The notes under the pieces were generated by a model. It had not been told where the DNA came from, searched no databases, and saw only the letters and a program-made list of their open reading frames with translations. Position numbers and translations under genes: made by a program. A stretch of DNA of 64,000 nucleotides from Flammeovirgaceae bacterium UBA1842. Lineage in GTDB: Bacteria; Bacteroidota; Bacteroidia; Cytophagales; Cyclobacteriaceae. The stretch lies in assembly GCA_002338655.1 (NCBI GenBank), contig DDIU01000039.1, positions 54,250 to 118,249 on the forward strand, written 5' to 3'. Below are positions 49,629 through 59,186 of this stretch, piece after piece (position 1 is the first letter of the stretch; each line of letters begins with the position of its first letter).

Positions 49629-52442
49629 TTATCTACTCAAGTATAGGTTTCGTTCTGCGTAGATTTTCATAAAATAATCATCCATCAGGTCATCAATAAA
49701 ATATATTGATTCCCCTGTCGATTTCATTTCAGGCCCTAGTTCCTTGTTTACATTAGGAAACTTATTAAATGAAAATACAGGTTCCTTGATGGCGTATCCT
49801 TTTTTCACCGGTTTGAAATCGAAGTCGGTCACTTTCTTTTCCCCAAGCATCACTTTGACGGCATAATTAACGTAAGGCTCTTGATAAGCTTTGCAAATAA
49901 ACGGTACCGTACGTGAGGCACGTGGGTTGGCTTCAATAATATAGACTTTATCATCTTTAATGGCAAACTGTATATTGATTAGACCAACTGTTCTTAAAGC
50001 AATGGCAATACGCTTGGTATAATTTTCTATTTGTTTGATTATTAAATCACCGAGATTATAAGGAGGCAAAACAGCATAGGAGTCACCAGAATGGATACCA
50101 GCAGGCTCTATGTGCTGCATGATACCTATGATGTAAACATTTTCCCCATCGCAAATGGCATCTGCCTCCGCCTCAATAGCACCTTCCAAGAAATGATCGA
50201 GCAATACTTTATTACCGGGTATCTTTCTTAAAATATCAACGATGTGTGATTCAAGTTCTTTTTCATTGATCACAATTTTCATGCTCTGACCGCCCAAAAC
50301 ATAGGACGGACGAACCAATAACGGGAAACCTAAATCTTTTGATAATTCAACAGCTGTTTCTGCATCTTCAGCCACACCAAACTTAGGATAGGGAATGTCG
50401 TTATCTTTTAATAGAGATGAAAAACTTCCCCTGTCTTCAGCCAAATCCAGGGCTTCATAGGAAGTTCCCAATATTTTTATACCGTATTTCTCAAGTTTCT
50501 CAGCAAGCTTCAATGCGGTTTGACCGCCTAACTGCACAATTACCCCCTCAGGCTTTTCATGCTGAATGATTTCGTAGATATGTTCCCAAAATACGGGTTC
50601 GAAATATAGTTTGTCGGCAATGTCAAAGTCGGTAGAGACAGTTTCAGGATTACAGTTGATCATAATGGTTTCATAACCACATTCCTTAGCGGCCAAAATT
50701 CCATGCACACATGAGTAATCAAATTCAATACCTTGACCAATCCTGTTAGGCCCCGATCCTAGGACAATAATTTTCTTTTTATCTGAAACGATAGATTCGT
50801 TTTCAGCATCAAATGTGGAGTAAAAGTATGGGGTGTTAGCATCAAACTCTGCCGCACAGGTATCCACAACTTTATAAACCCGGTTTATACCCAAATCTTT
50901 TCTTCTTGTGAATACTTCACTTTCCCAGCACTTCATTAAATGACCCAGCTGACGGTCAGCATAGCCTTTTTCTTTGGCTGTCCTTAATAAATCTTCAGGG
51001 ATAGTATCTATTTTATGCTTTTCAATCTCATCCTCTATCAATATCAGTTCTTCAATCTGATTGAGAAACCACTTATCAATTTTGGTCAGGTTTTGAATGG
51101 TTTTAAAAGGTATTCCCAGTTTAAAGGCATCGTAGATATGGAATAACCTATTCCAGCTAGGGTGTTCTAAACTTTCTAGAATCTCCTGTTGCTTTGTTAA
51201 TTCCTTACCATCAGCCCCAAGTCCATTTCTTTTTATTTCCAGTGACTGACAGGCCTTTTGCAATGCTTCTTGAAAATTCCGGCCAATGCCCATGACCTCA
51301 CCTACCGACTTCATTTGAAGGCCTAATTTTCTGTCAGCGCCAATAAATTTATCAAAGTTCCAGCGTGGTATTTTTACAATCACGTAGTCTAAAGAGGGCT
51401 CAAAAAATGCCGAAGTAGTGCCCGTGATAGAATTGCTTAGCTCATGAAGATTATAACCTATAGCTAGTTTAGCGGCTATTTTTGCAATTGGATAGCCAGT
51501 TGCTTTTGAGGCCAGTGCAGAAGATCTTGAAACCCTAGGGTTAATTTCTATACCAATGATTTCATCCGTTTCAGGATTAACCGAAAACTGAACGTTACAC
51601 CCACCGGCAAACATACCAATGGCATTCATCATCCTTTTGGCCAGGTTACGCATCTCCTGATATACCGTGTCAGGGAGCGTCATGGCAGGAGCCACAGTAA
51701 TAGAATCTCCAGTGTGAACTCCCATCGGATCGAAATTTTCGATGGAGCAGATGATGATTATGTTTCCGAGGTTGTCGCGTAATAGTTCGAGTTCGTACTC
51801 TTTCCATCCCATGATACTCTGCTCTACAAGTACTTCGTGAATTGGGGAAGTATGAAGTCCATGATTTAAAGCATTGTCGAACTCCGCGGGTGTATTTACA
51901 AATCCTCCACCAGATCCACCCAATGTATAGGATGGCCTGATAACCAAAGGGAAACCAATTTCTTGGGCAATTTCTTTTCCTTGAAGAAATGAAGTTGCGG
52001 TGTCGCCCTTGCAAACCCCAACCCCAATTTCCAGCATTTTAAGTCTGAATTTCTCTCGATCTTCGGTAGTTTCAATGGCATCGAAGTCCACTCCGATAAC
52101 CTTTACTCCAAAATTGTCCCAAAGGCCTGCTTTTTCGCAATCGATAGCAAGGTTGAGGGCAGTTTGCCCACCCATGGTCGGGAGTACCGCATCTATATTA
52201 TGTTTTTCGAGTATCTCCTTTATGGATTTTTTTGTGAGGGGTTTTAGATAGACGTGATCTGCGGTTACAGGGTCAGTCATGATAGTTGCGGGATTGGAAT
52301 TGATAAGTATTACTTCAATTCCTTCTTCTCTTAATGATCTTGAAGCTTGAGAACCAGCATAGTCAAATTCACATGCTTGTCCGATTACAATTGGCCCACT
52401 TCCTATGATTAAAACAGTACGGATACTTCGATCTCTCGGCAT
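49629..52442 (-). CDS. carB: Carbamoyl-phosphate synthase large subunit, short form
   Basis: Makes carbamoyl phosphate from bicarbonate, ammonia and ATP for arginine and pyrimidines. It has two ATP-grasp halves: the first starts VLIIGSGPIVIGQACEFDY, the second IIVLGSGPNRIGQGIEFDY; each has the GGQTALNLA or GGQTALKLA motif. It is 937 residues and stops shortly after GPEMKSTGESIYF, about 20 residues beyond the second grasp domain. The roughly 130-residue C-terminal MGS-like allosteric domain of E. coli CarB is missing. This short form is usual in Bacteroidota. carA is not in the window. Confidence 0.95.
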   Translation of the reverse strand: MPRDRSIRTVLIIGSGPIVIGQACEFDYAGSQASRSLREEGIEVILINSNPATIMTDPVTADHVYLKPLTKKSIKEILEKHNIDAVLPTMGGQTALNLAIDCEKAGLWDNFGVKVIGVDFDAIETTEDREKFRLKMLEIGVGVCKGDTATSFLQGKEIAQEIGFPLVIRPSYTLGGSGGGFVNTPAEFDNALNHGLHTSPIHEVLVEQSIMGWKEYELELLRDNLGNIIIICSIENFDPMGVHTGDSITVAPAMTLPDTVYQEMRNLAKRMMNAIGMFAGGCNVQFSVNPETDEIIGIEINPRVSRSSALASKATGYPIAKIAAKLAIGYNLHELSNSITGTTSAFFEPSLDYVIVKIPRWNFDKFIGADRKLGLQMKSVGEVMGIGRNFQEALQKACQSLEIKRNGLGADGKELTKQQEILESLEHPSWNRLFHIYDAFKLGIPFKTIQNLTKIDKWFLNQIEELILIEDEIEKHKIDTIPEDLLRTAKEKGYADRQLGHLMKCWESEVFTRRKDLGINRVYKVVDTCAAEFDANTPYFYSTFDAENESIVSDKKKIIVLGSGPNRIGQGIEFDYSCVHGILAAKECGYETIMINCNPETVSTDFDIADKLYFEPVFWEHIYEIIQHEKPEGVIVQLGGQTALKLAEKLEKYGIKILGTSYEALDLAEDRGSFSSLLKDNDIPYPKFGVAEDAETAVELSKDLGFPLLVRPSYVLGGQSMKIVINEKELESHIVDILRKIPGNKVLLDHFLEGAIEAEADAICDGENVYIIGIMQHIEPAGIHSGDSYAVLPPYNLGDLIIKQIENYTKRIAIALRTVGLINIQFAIKDDKVYIIEANPRASRTVPFICKAYQEPYVNYAVKVMLGEKKVTDFDFKPVKKGYAIKEPVFSFNKFPNVNKELGPEMKSTGESIYFIDDLMDDYFMKIYAERNLYLSR

Positions 52443-52655
52443 GAATTACGGGTTGAAAAACGTGATAAAATATACCTATGTATAAATTCGCACAAAGGTA
52501 AAAAAAATGAAGGAGAATCAAAGAAATGAAAGTAGTAATGGAGAGGACCTATTGTTTCCGTTCATAATAAACAACTTCTAATTCATCAATGCGATTAAAT
52601 GCATGATCTAATGTTTTAACATGATATTTAAAATAATACCCTTTGATAAACGCAC

Positions 52656-52901
52656 CTACTCATCAATGATCTTCTTTACCTTTTGATTTTCGCTTGAAGC
52701 ATCAATCATTTTTAGCCAGCTTACTTTTTCACCCGATTCTATCGATTGATAGTAATAGGTTTCATCAACTATGATAAGCTTGCTTCTACCCAACTCGTAT
52801 CGAAATACATCAACGATATCCCCAACAATAAGCGGGTTGTTATTTAAGTCGGTTAATAAGGGAAGCTTGTCTTTTTTATTTTTGCTAAAGAATCCGAACA
52901 T
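52656..52901 (-). CDS. Small protein of unknown function
   Basis: An 81-residue protein with no signal peptide or membrane helix. It begins with a basic stretch (FFSKNKKDKLPLL), then a strand-rich body with IVGDIVDVFRYELGRSKLII, which looks like a small barrel of the SH3 type. I do not recognise a family. It has an ATG start and normal composition for the window. 213 bases separate the carB start (52442) from its stop. Confidence 0.5.
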   Translation of the reverse strand: MFGFFSKNKKDKLPLLTDLNNNPLIVGDIVDVFRYELGRSKLIIVDETYYYQSIESGEKVSWLKMIDASSENQKVKKIIDE

Positions 52902-52940
52902 TTTAAAAAATAATACCGAACAATAATAAAAAAAATATTG

Positions 52941-53183
52941 CTATTCTTCGGCCTTAATAAGGGAGAGCTTCCCAAATATTGCTTCAGTTTTTGATTCATC
53001 AACTAATTTTACTATGTTGATGATGATATCAGGGTAAGATTTTTGAGAATGAGGGCAATTAATTTCCGTAAAGGTTTGATGGACTTTATTACTGACCACT
53101 TCTTCCAAATAGATAAAACTTGCCAGTACGAGAGATAGCATTAATAGGCTGGTAATTTTATAATGATTTCGGTAAAAGTTCAT
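52941..53183 (-). CDS. Small exported or membrane-anchored protein of unknown function
   Basis: An 80-residue protein with a single hydrophobic N-terminal segment (ITSLLMLSLVLASFIYL) followed by about 50 residues with one Cys and a C-terminal acidic end. The segment could be a signal anchor. It lies 39 bases upstream of the other small gene on the same strand. No family is recognised. Confidence 0.45.
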   Translation of the reverse strand: MNFYRNHYKITSLLMLSLVLASFIYLEEVVSNKVHQTFTEINCPHSQKSYPDIIINIVKLVDESKTEAIFGKLSLIKAEE

Positions 53184-53284
53184 GACAATTGTTTTTACGT
53201 ATTGACATGAACCACCGTTTGATCAATATTATATACAACGAATTATCGCAAATGAACGGTTAGATAGGTTCGACAAATGGCAAA

Positions 53285-55369
53285 TTAATTTTGACCCTCA
53301 AAAATTATTTGGAATTCAACACGCCTATTTTGTTTGCGGCCTTCAGCCGTTTCATTGTCAGCTACAGGCTTGGTTTCGCCATAGCCTATGGCATCTAATC
53401 TGGCTTCGTCAATGCCATGTTCCACAATATAGCGTTTGGTTGATTGCGCTCTCTTGTTGGACAATATCAAATTGGCATCATCATTTCCTTGGCTATCCGT
53501 ATGTCCAGATATTTTTAACAGATAGTCGGGATTATTTTGCAGCACATCCACCACTTTATCGAGAATAGGATAGGAGACCACTCTAATAACATCACTTGCA
53601 GTTTCAAATTCGATGCCTTGCAATGCCTGCCTCAGGACCTCTTTGGTTTCCTCGGTAATTTCAGGACAGCCATTATTTTCTGGTACACCCGCCAGGTTTG
53701 GACAATCGTCTTCCTTATCGATTATGCCATCACCATCTGAATCTGGACAACCTCCGGTGCTGGCAGGCCCTGCCTGATCTGGACATTGATCAACATCATC
53801 ATTAACGCCATCATTGTCACGGTCTTTTATTAATGGAACCGTCCAGTCCGTAGCTAATATGGTCATTTCTATCCGGTCATTTTTGTTTGTGCTAGGTTTA
53901 AAACTAATTCGATCAGTACTCTTTAAGGGAACGGTATTACCATATCCTTTGGTTAGCATTCTATCTGGGTGAATTCCCTTGGCTATAAAATAATCTTTAA
54001 CAGCAATAGCTCTTGATTCAGACAAGGCCAGGTTATCGGTAGCAAGAGTCAAATCCGAGGCATGACCTACGAATTCTACTTTTAAACCAGCATTGTCTTT
54101 CATTATGTTTACGAATCTGTCAAGTTCCAAATAGGCATCAGGCAATAATTTGGTTGTATTCAATTCAAAAAATATATTGTGTATTGCTACTTGCTGCCCC
54201 ACTTCAATAGGTACCAAAGCCAAGTCACTTTCAAACTCTTCATAGGCGGTGGCATTGCTCATGTCTTTATATTGTGCTTCGCCAATAAAGCCAGGTTTAA
54301 TAGCCAAATATTCGTAAATGATCCCTCGTGGCAAAATTGCCTTATATGATCCTTGATCGTGAGTAGGGACAATGGACTGTTCTTTACTTGTTTGAACATT
54401 TATAAATGATATGGCGGCCTGTTCTGGATTGTTGGTCTTTTTATTATACACCGTTCCTGAAACCAGCAATACAGGGTCAGGTCGAAATTGATAGGGCAGG
54501 GTAGCCCGAAAAATATCTTTAGATCCGTCAATGGCATTTTTAGTAGAAACGTAATAAGCAAAATTGCCTGACGCAGGAATGCTATAGTAACCCTCAAATT
54601 CGTCAGAATTTACTTCGGGGCCTAAATTGACTGGCTTAGACCATTTTTTCCAAGTATCATCCAATCGCTTGCTGTAATAAATGTCGCTGCTGCCTTCCCC
54701 ATCAAAACCCATGGATGCAAAAAACAAGGTTTTATCATCTGCCGCTAAAAAAGGCGAAAATTCAGCTTCAGGGGTATTTACATCTGGCCCCAAATTGATG
54801 GGCTCCGACCAATGCGTGTCATCTATCTTAGTACTTACATATAAATCCTGGTCGCCAAAGCTATCCTCGCGCTCTATGGCCATAAGGAGGTTGCGCCCTT
54901 CATTAGAAAGATAGTAGTCAACAAAATTACTGTTATTGTAAAAGTTATCAATGTTTACTTTCTGAGGATAGCCCCATTGATTCCCTGTTTTTCTGCTTAT
55001 TGAAACTCCACTGGTAACCGCACCATTGGGCTCATAGGCGTTTATGATTAACAATGATTTCCCATCCAATGAAACAGAGTTAACCCCATTGGGGTATTTG
55101 TCATTCAAAGGAAATCCGATGTTCACCGCTAACGACCAGTTCCCATTGACGAGCAAGGAGTAATAGATGTCCTGATCATCTTTAAAACCTTTGAAATTAT
55201 CAGGATAATTTTGCCGGGCAAAATAGAGGGTCTTACCATCGGGTGCGATTAATGGTTTAGACTCATTATATTCAGAATTGATATTTGGTCCAAGATTCTC
55301 TTTAATGATTTCCTGGCCAAATGTCCAATGAGCAATAAATAATAAGAATAAGCCAGTGTATTTAATCAT
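53285..55369 (-). CDS. OmpA-family protein with PD40 propeller, two OmpA-like domains and TSP3 repeats
   Basis: A 694-residue outer-membrane-associated protein. Order: signal peptide (LFLLFIAHWTFGQE); PD40 beta-propeller repeats (about 30-290, with PLIAPDGKTLYFAR, SPFLAADDKTLFFAS); a carboxypeptidase-regulatory-like sandwich (300-380); a first OmpA-like domain (about 390-515, IHNIFFELNTTKLLPDAY and NDRIEM); calcium-binding TSP3 repeats (DRDNDGVNDDVDQCP, DSDGDGIIDKEDDCP); and a second OmpA-like domain (about 580-690, KISGHTDSQGNDDANLILS, QNRRVEFQI). It may tether the outer membrane to peptidoglycan. Two OmpA-like domains in one chain is less common. Confidence 0.87.
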   Translation of the reverse strand: MIKYTGLFLLFIAHWTFGQEIIKENLGPNINSEYNESKPLIAPDGKTLYFARQNYPDNFKGFKDDQDIYYSLLVNGNWSLAVNIGFPLNDKYPNGVNSVSLDGKSLLIINAYEPNGAVTSGVSISRKTGNQWGYPQKVNIDNFYNNSNFVDYYLSNEGRNLLMAIEREDSFGDQDLYVSTKIDDTHWSEPINLGPDVNTPEAEFSPFLAADDKTLFFASMGFDGEGSSDIYYSKRLDDTWKKWSKPVNLGPEVNSDEFEGYYSIPASGNFAYYVSTKNAIDGSKDIFRATLPYQFRPDPVLLVSGTVYNKKTNNPEQAAISFINVQTSKEQSIVPTHDQGSYKAILPRGIIYEYLAIKPGFIGEAQYKDMSNATAYEEFESDLALVPIEVGQQVAIHNIFFELNTTKLLPDAYLELDRFVNIMKDNAGLKVEFVGHASDLTLATDNLALSESRAIAVKDYFIAKGIHPDRMLTKGYGNTVPLKSTDRISFKPSTNKNDRIEMTILATDWTVPLIKDRDNDGVNDDVDQCPDQAGPASTGGCPDSDGDGIIDKEDDCPNLAGVPENNGCPEITEETKEVLRQALQGIEFETASDVIRVVSYPILDKVVDVLQNNPDYLLKISGHTDSQGNDDANLILSNKRAQSTKRYIVEHGIDEARLDAIGYGETKPVADNETAEGRKQNRRVEFQIIFEGQN

Positions 55370-55389
55370 GAAAAGGATTGATTACATTA

Positions 55390-56610
55390 TCAACTTTGCT
55401 TTGCTACCTCATCTACTTTTTTCCAAACCCTGAATACATTTTTGTAACAGATTTTTTCAATATCTTCATCAGTATAACCTCTCTTCAAGAGTTCAAATAT
55501 TAAGTTAGGATACTGAGATACGTCCTTCAAACCTACTGGTAATGAGTCGCCTACGCCATCGAAATCTGACCCAAGCCCTACGTGATCTATTCCTACAAGC
55601 TCCACTACATGATCAATATGGTCTGCAGCTTTTTGAACGTTGGTGTGTATGGGGTACTCAGCAGTGTAATCTTTAATATAATTCTGTGAAGCAGTATCAT
55701 TAGGGTTATCACGTACAGCTTTTAAGTAACTTGACAAATGGTCATAGGCATCACGAGAGCCCTGATCAAGAAAGGTAGATCCAAAATTAATTTGAATAAC
55801 CCCATCATTCTCACCCAGCATTTTGATCATTTCGTCAGACATATTCCTTTCAAAACCAGGGGTGAAGTGTCTACATGAAGAATGTGAAGCGATCACAGGT
55901 ACTTTGGTCATCCTCATTATTTGATAAAATGTGCTGTCTGAGATGTGAGATACATCTACCATAATACCTTGCTTGTTCATTTCCTTTACCACTTCTACAC
56001 CGAAAGGACTTAATCCATTCCAGGTACGTGTGGTGTCATAGGAAGAGTCACAGATAAGGTTGTCTTTAGAGTGTGTTAACGTGATATAACTGATGCCTTT
56101 CTTTTTGAAATAGGCCACATTGGCAAGATCATCACCAATGGGTGCACCGTTTTCCATGCCCATAGGCAAAGATATTTTTCCTTCAGCGAATTGTTTTTCC
56201 ACATCTCCTGCCGATTTTGCTACAGCAAATTTGTCAGGATAAGCATTAGCAATGTCATTGACCATTGATATGAGCGTATCTGCCAATTCTTTGGCACCAC
56301 CTGTTTTCTGAAGCTCTGCAGGTATATATATTGACATAAACGGGGCGTTTAACCCACCTTTAACCGCTCGGGTGTAGTCAAAATCACCTTTTTCTACATT
56401 CAGGATTTCATCTTTATTCTCCTCAATATTGAAATTGCTTTCATGGAGTCTGTAAGGCAAGTCAATATGTCCATCAGTGATAATATATTTTTGAGCCAAG
56501 GCATTGGCCTTTTCCATTAGTTGCTCATCACTGAGGGGTTTTTCCTCGGTCTTTTTTGGTTGACAAGCCACTATAGCCAACATGAAAAACAGTATGCTTA
56601 GATATCTCAT
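55390..56610 (-). CDS. Membrane dipeptidase, M19 (renal dipeptidase) family, lipoprotein
   Basis: A 406-residue zinc dipeptidase with a lipoprotein signal (ILFFMLAIVAC). Metal- and substrate-binding landmarks of the TIM-barrel family: ITDGHIDLPYRLHE with the HxD pair, LPMGMENGAPIG with the bridging Glu, VDVSHISDSTFY, PVIASHSSCRHF and VGLGSDFDGVGDSLP. It probably degrades peptides containing D-amino acids in the periplasm. The gene lies 20 bases upstream of the OmpA-family gene, same strand, and may share its transcript. Confidence 0.92.
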   Translation of the reverse strand: MRYLSILFFMLAIVACQPKKTEEKPLSDEQLMEKANALAQKYIITDGHIDLPYRLHESNFNIEENKDEILNVEKGDFDYTRAVKGGLNAPFMSIYIPAELQKTGGAKELADTLISMVNDIANAYPDKFAVAKSAGDVEKQFAEGKISLPMGMENGAPIGDDLANVAYFKKKGISYITLTHSKDNLICDSSYDTTRTWNGLSPFGVEVVKEMNKQGIMVDVSHISDSTFYQIMRMTKVPVIASHSSCRHFTPGFERNMSDEMIKMLGENDGVIQINFGSTFLDQGSRDAYDHLSSYLKAVRDNPNDTASQNYIKDYTAEYPIHTNVQKAADHIDHVVELVGIDHVGLGSDFDGVGDSLPVGLKDVSQYPNLIFELLKRGYTDEDIEKICYKNVFRVWKKVDEVAKQS

Positions 56611-56676
56611 AAGTATGTATTAAAGTTTTAGTGCTGAAAGATATATAAATTTGATCTCTTTAAAAACAATTTTAGG

Positions 56677-56913
56677 ATGAGGGAACTCCCCACTTATACA
56701 ATACAACAGTTGGCATTAAGAAATGGGCAAGACCGTGAAGAAGTATGGATAGCCTATAAAAAGGTGATTTATGATGTTACAAAATCGAAATTGTGGCGTG
56801 ATGGAAAACATTATGAACATTGGGCCGGACAAGACCTCACACATGAATTTGGTGATGCGCCACATAATGAAAATGTATTTGACAAGTTTAAGGCCATAGG
56901 CCAGTTACCGTAA
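56677..56913 (+). CDS. Cytochrome b5-like heme/steroid-binding domain protein
   Basis: A 78-residue, single-domain cytosolic protein of the cytochrome b5-like fold: YTIQQLALRNGQDREEVWIA, VIYDVTKSKLWRDGKHYEHWAGQDLT, then FGDAPHNENVFDKF. The canonical HPGG of true cytochrome b5 is replaced by HYEHWAG, so binding may resemble the progesterone-receptor-like group. It lies four bases before the kinase gene, hence the first gene of the amino-sugar run. Confidence 0.85.
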   Translation: MRELPTYTIQQLALRNGQDREEVWIAYKKVIYDVTKSKLWRDGKHYEHWAGQDLTHEFGDAPHNENVFDKFKAIGQLP

Positions 56914-56916
56914 CAT

Positions 56917-57750
56917 ATGATATTAATAGCAGATAGTGGTTCTACAAAAACCGATTGGCGGGTAATTACAGCTGACGGGAAAATTCAACAATTTAAAACC
57001 CCTGGGATCAACCCTTACCATCAATCAAAGGAGGAGATAATCAAATTGCTCCAGACTCATTTATTACCACAAATTGATGACACCATTGAGGCAATCAATT
57101 TTTATGGGGCGGGATGTTCTGTGCCCAGCATGGTTGCTCTTTTAAAGGGAGCAATTTCAGAAGTGATAAGTAATGCCGATGTCAATATCTTTCATGATCT
57201 ATTAGGAGCTGCCAGATCGTTGTGTGGCCATCAGCCTGGTATTGCTTGTATTTTGGGAACAGGTTCCAACTCTTGTAGTTATGATGGTGTTGATATTGTG
57301 GATAATATTTCTTCATTGGGCTATATATTGGGAGATGAAGGGAGTGGATCATGGTTAGGGAAGCGTCTTATCAATGATTATTTTGGCAGGGATCTGCCTA
57401 CAACAGCCAAAAAATTATTGGAAGACAAGTTGGAAATGAACAGGGCGGAGATTCTTGAAAATGTTTATAAAAAACCCTTGGCAGGGAAATACCTTGCGGG
57501 GTTTTCACCTATCATTAGCGATAATATTTCTGACCCTTATTTTTATAATATCGTACATGAGGGATTTTCTTTGTTTTTTGAAAAAAATATTAAGAAGTAT
57601 AAAAATTTCGAAAAAATGCCTGTCCATTTTACCGGGTCTATTGCTTTTTACTATTCAAATATTTTAAGACAAGTAGCTTCAGAGCAGAATGTCTTTGTTA
57701 AAAATATAGCCGAAAGCCCAATAGCGGGGTTAACTTTATATCACAAATAG
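56917..57750 (+). CDS. N-acetylglucosamine kinase-like protein (BadF/BadG ASKHA family)
   Basis: Sugar kinase of the ASKHA superfamily, 277 residues. The phosphate-1 loop is ILIADSGSTKTDWRVI; further signatures are FYGAGCSVP, CILGTGSNSC and LGDEGSGSWLGKRLI. With murQ 14 bases downstream, the likely substrate is GlcNAc or MurNAc released in cell-wall turnover. The exact sugar is not provable from sequence. Confidence 0.87.
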   Translation: MILIADSGSTKTDWRVITADGKIQQFKTPGINPYHQSKEEIIKLLQTHLLPQIDDTIEAINFYGAGCSVPSMVALLKGAISEVISNADVNIFHDLLGAARSLCGHQPGIACILGTGSNSCSYDGVDIVDNISSLGYILGDEGSGSWLGKRLINDYFGRDLPTTAKKLLEDKLEMNRAEILENVYKKPLAGKYLAGFSPIISDNISDPYFYNIVHEGFSLFFEKNIKKYKNFEKMPVHFTGSIAFYYSNILRQVASEQNVFVKNIAESPIAGLTLYHK

Positions 57751-57764
57751 GAGTATAAGCTAGC

Positions 57765-58580
57765 ATGAGTACAACTGAATCGCCCTCCAACCACGATCAT
57801 CTTGAAGAGATGTCAATAAAGGACTTGCTGATAAACATAAACAGGGAAGACAGCACCGTGCCCAAGGCTGTAATGAGGGCTATGCCTCAAATAGAGATTC
57901 TAGTTCCAGAGATTGTAAAGCAACTTCAAAAAGGAGGCCGTCTGTTTTACATAGGGGCGGGCACTAGTGGACGGTTGGGAATACTAGATGCCTCAGAAAT
58001 CCCGCCCACATTTGGATTGCCACATGGGGTGGTGATAGGAATAATTGCTGGAGGAGATTCTGCCATTAGAAAGGCAGTAGAGTTTGCTGAGGATGATACT
58101 GAGCAAGCCTGGAAGGATTTACAAGAACATCAGATTAACCATAAAGATGTAGTAATAGGTATTGCAGCATCAGGTTCCACACCATATGTTATTGGGGGCG
58201 TTAAAAAGGCCAAAGATCAGGGACTTATTACAGGAGCTATTACTTGTAATCGAAATTCGGAATTGGCTAAAGCGGTGACTTTTCCAATAGAAGTTGTCGT
58301 AGGGCCGGAGTTTGTGACTGGTAGCACCCGGATGAAATCGGGTACTGCTCAAAAACTGGTATTAAACATGATTTCTACCGCCACAATGATTCAACTTGGG
58401 CATGTAAAAGGTAATAAAATGGTGGATATGCAATTGAGCAACAACAAGCTTGTTGACCGCGGAGTGCGTATGCTAATGGAAGAATTATGCATTGGTAGAG
58501 GTGAGGCTGAACAATTACTAAAGAAGCATGGTTCTGTTAGGCAAGTAATAGAATTTATCAGAAACAATGCACGAGATTGA
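57765..58580 (+). CDS. murQ: N-acetylmuramic acid 6-phosphate etherase
   Basis: Cleaves the lactyl ether of MurNAc-6-phosphate to GlcNAc-6-phosphate during peptidoglycan recycling. SIS-fold signatures: LFYIGAGTSGRLGILDASEIPPT (written in part), GDSAIRKAVEFAEDD, GIAASGSTPYVIGG, and the MurQ hallmark TGSTRMKSGTAQKLVLNM. The 271-residue length is slightly short but complete. Its last 14 bases overlap the start of the next gene. The kinase upstream provides the phosphorylated substrate. Confidence 0.96.
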   Translation: MSTTESPSNHDHLEEMSIKDLLININREDSTVPKAVMRAMPQIEILVPEIVKQLQKGGRLFYIGAGTSGRLGILDASEIPPTFGLPHGVVIGIIAGGDSAIRKAVEFAEDDTEQAWKDLQEHQINHKDVVIGIAASGSTPYVIGGVKKAKDQGLITGAITCNRNSELAKAVTFPIEVVVGPEFVTGSTRMKSGTAQKLVLNMISTATMIQLGHVKGNKMVDMQLSNNKLVDRGVRMLMEELCIGRGEAEQLLKKHGSVRQVIEFIRNNARD

Positions 58581-59154
58581 ACCCTACTATAATTGGCTTA
58601 ATGATTATAATCCGGCAGAGGATGTACGTTCCCCTTTTTTTGGAAAGGAGTATAATTATGACCTGTACAGCGAAACTATCTATGGCTATTATATAGATCC
58701 GGCTTGGGATTGCATGGGCTCTGAAACGCTCTATATCAAAATATTATTTGCCGACTATGACAATGGATATGCTGTAATCGAATTGATAGGGGAGTGGAAT
58801 GATACGCTCCATAATGACATCATGCATTTGAAACGGAATATTATTGAACATTTATTGTCGCAAGGTATTAGCAAATTCATTCTAATGGGCGAAAGCGTAT
58901 TTAACTTTCATGGGTCGGGAGATGAGTATTATGAGGAATGGTTTGAGGATGTGGAAGATACTGAGCAGTTTGATATGCCAGGATGGATCGCTGCTGTGAA
59001 TTTTCCTGATTTTGTACAGCAAGAGCTGGTCAACTATAATATTGACAATTACATAAACATGGGCGGTACATTAGATATTGGCAACTGGAGAACCATGAGA
59101 CCAAAACAATTTTGCAATTATGTAAACGATCTGATAAGAAAACGGTTAAATTGA
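58567..59154 (+). CDS. Conserved protein of unknown function in the murQ run
   Basis: A 195-residue acidic soluble protein with many aromatic residues: IEPYYNWLNDYNPAEDVRSP, GYYIDPAWDCMGSETLYIKI, and a central helix NIIEHLLSQGISKFILMGES. It lacks a signal peptide and known motifs. It starts inside murQ, so is translationally coupled to it, but nothing in it links it to sugar metabolism. Confidence 0.65.
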   Translation: MHEIEPYYNWLNDYNPAEDVRSPFFGKEYNYDLYSETIYGYYIDPAWDCMGSETLYIKILFADYDNGYAVIELIGEWNDTLHNDIMHLKRNIIEHLLSQGISKFILMGESVFNFHGSGDEYYEEWFEDVEDTEQFDMPGWIAAVNFPDFVQQELVNYNIDNYINMGGTLDIGNWRTMRPKQFCNYVNDLIRKRLN

Positions 59155-59186
59155 AAGTGAATAATGTTTTTTCAAAAAAATAGCTT

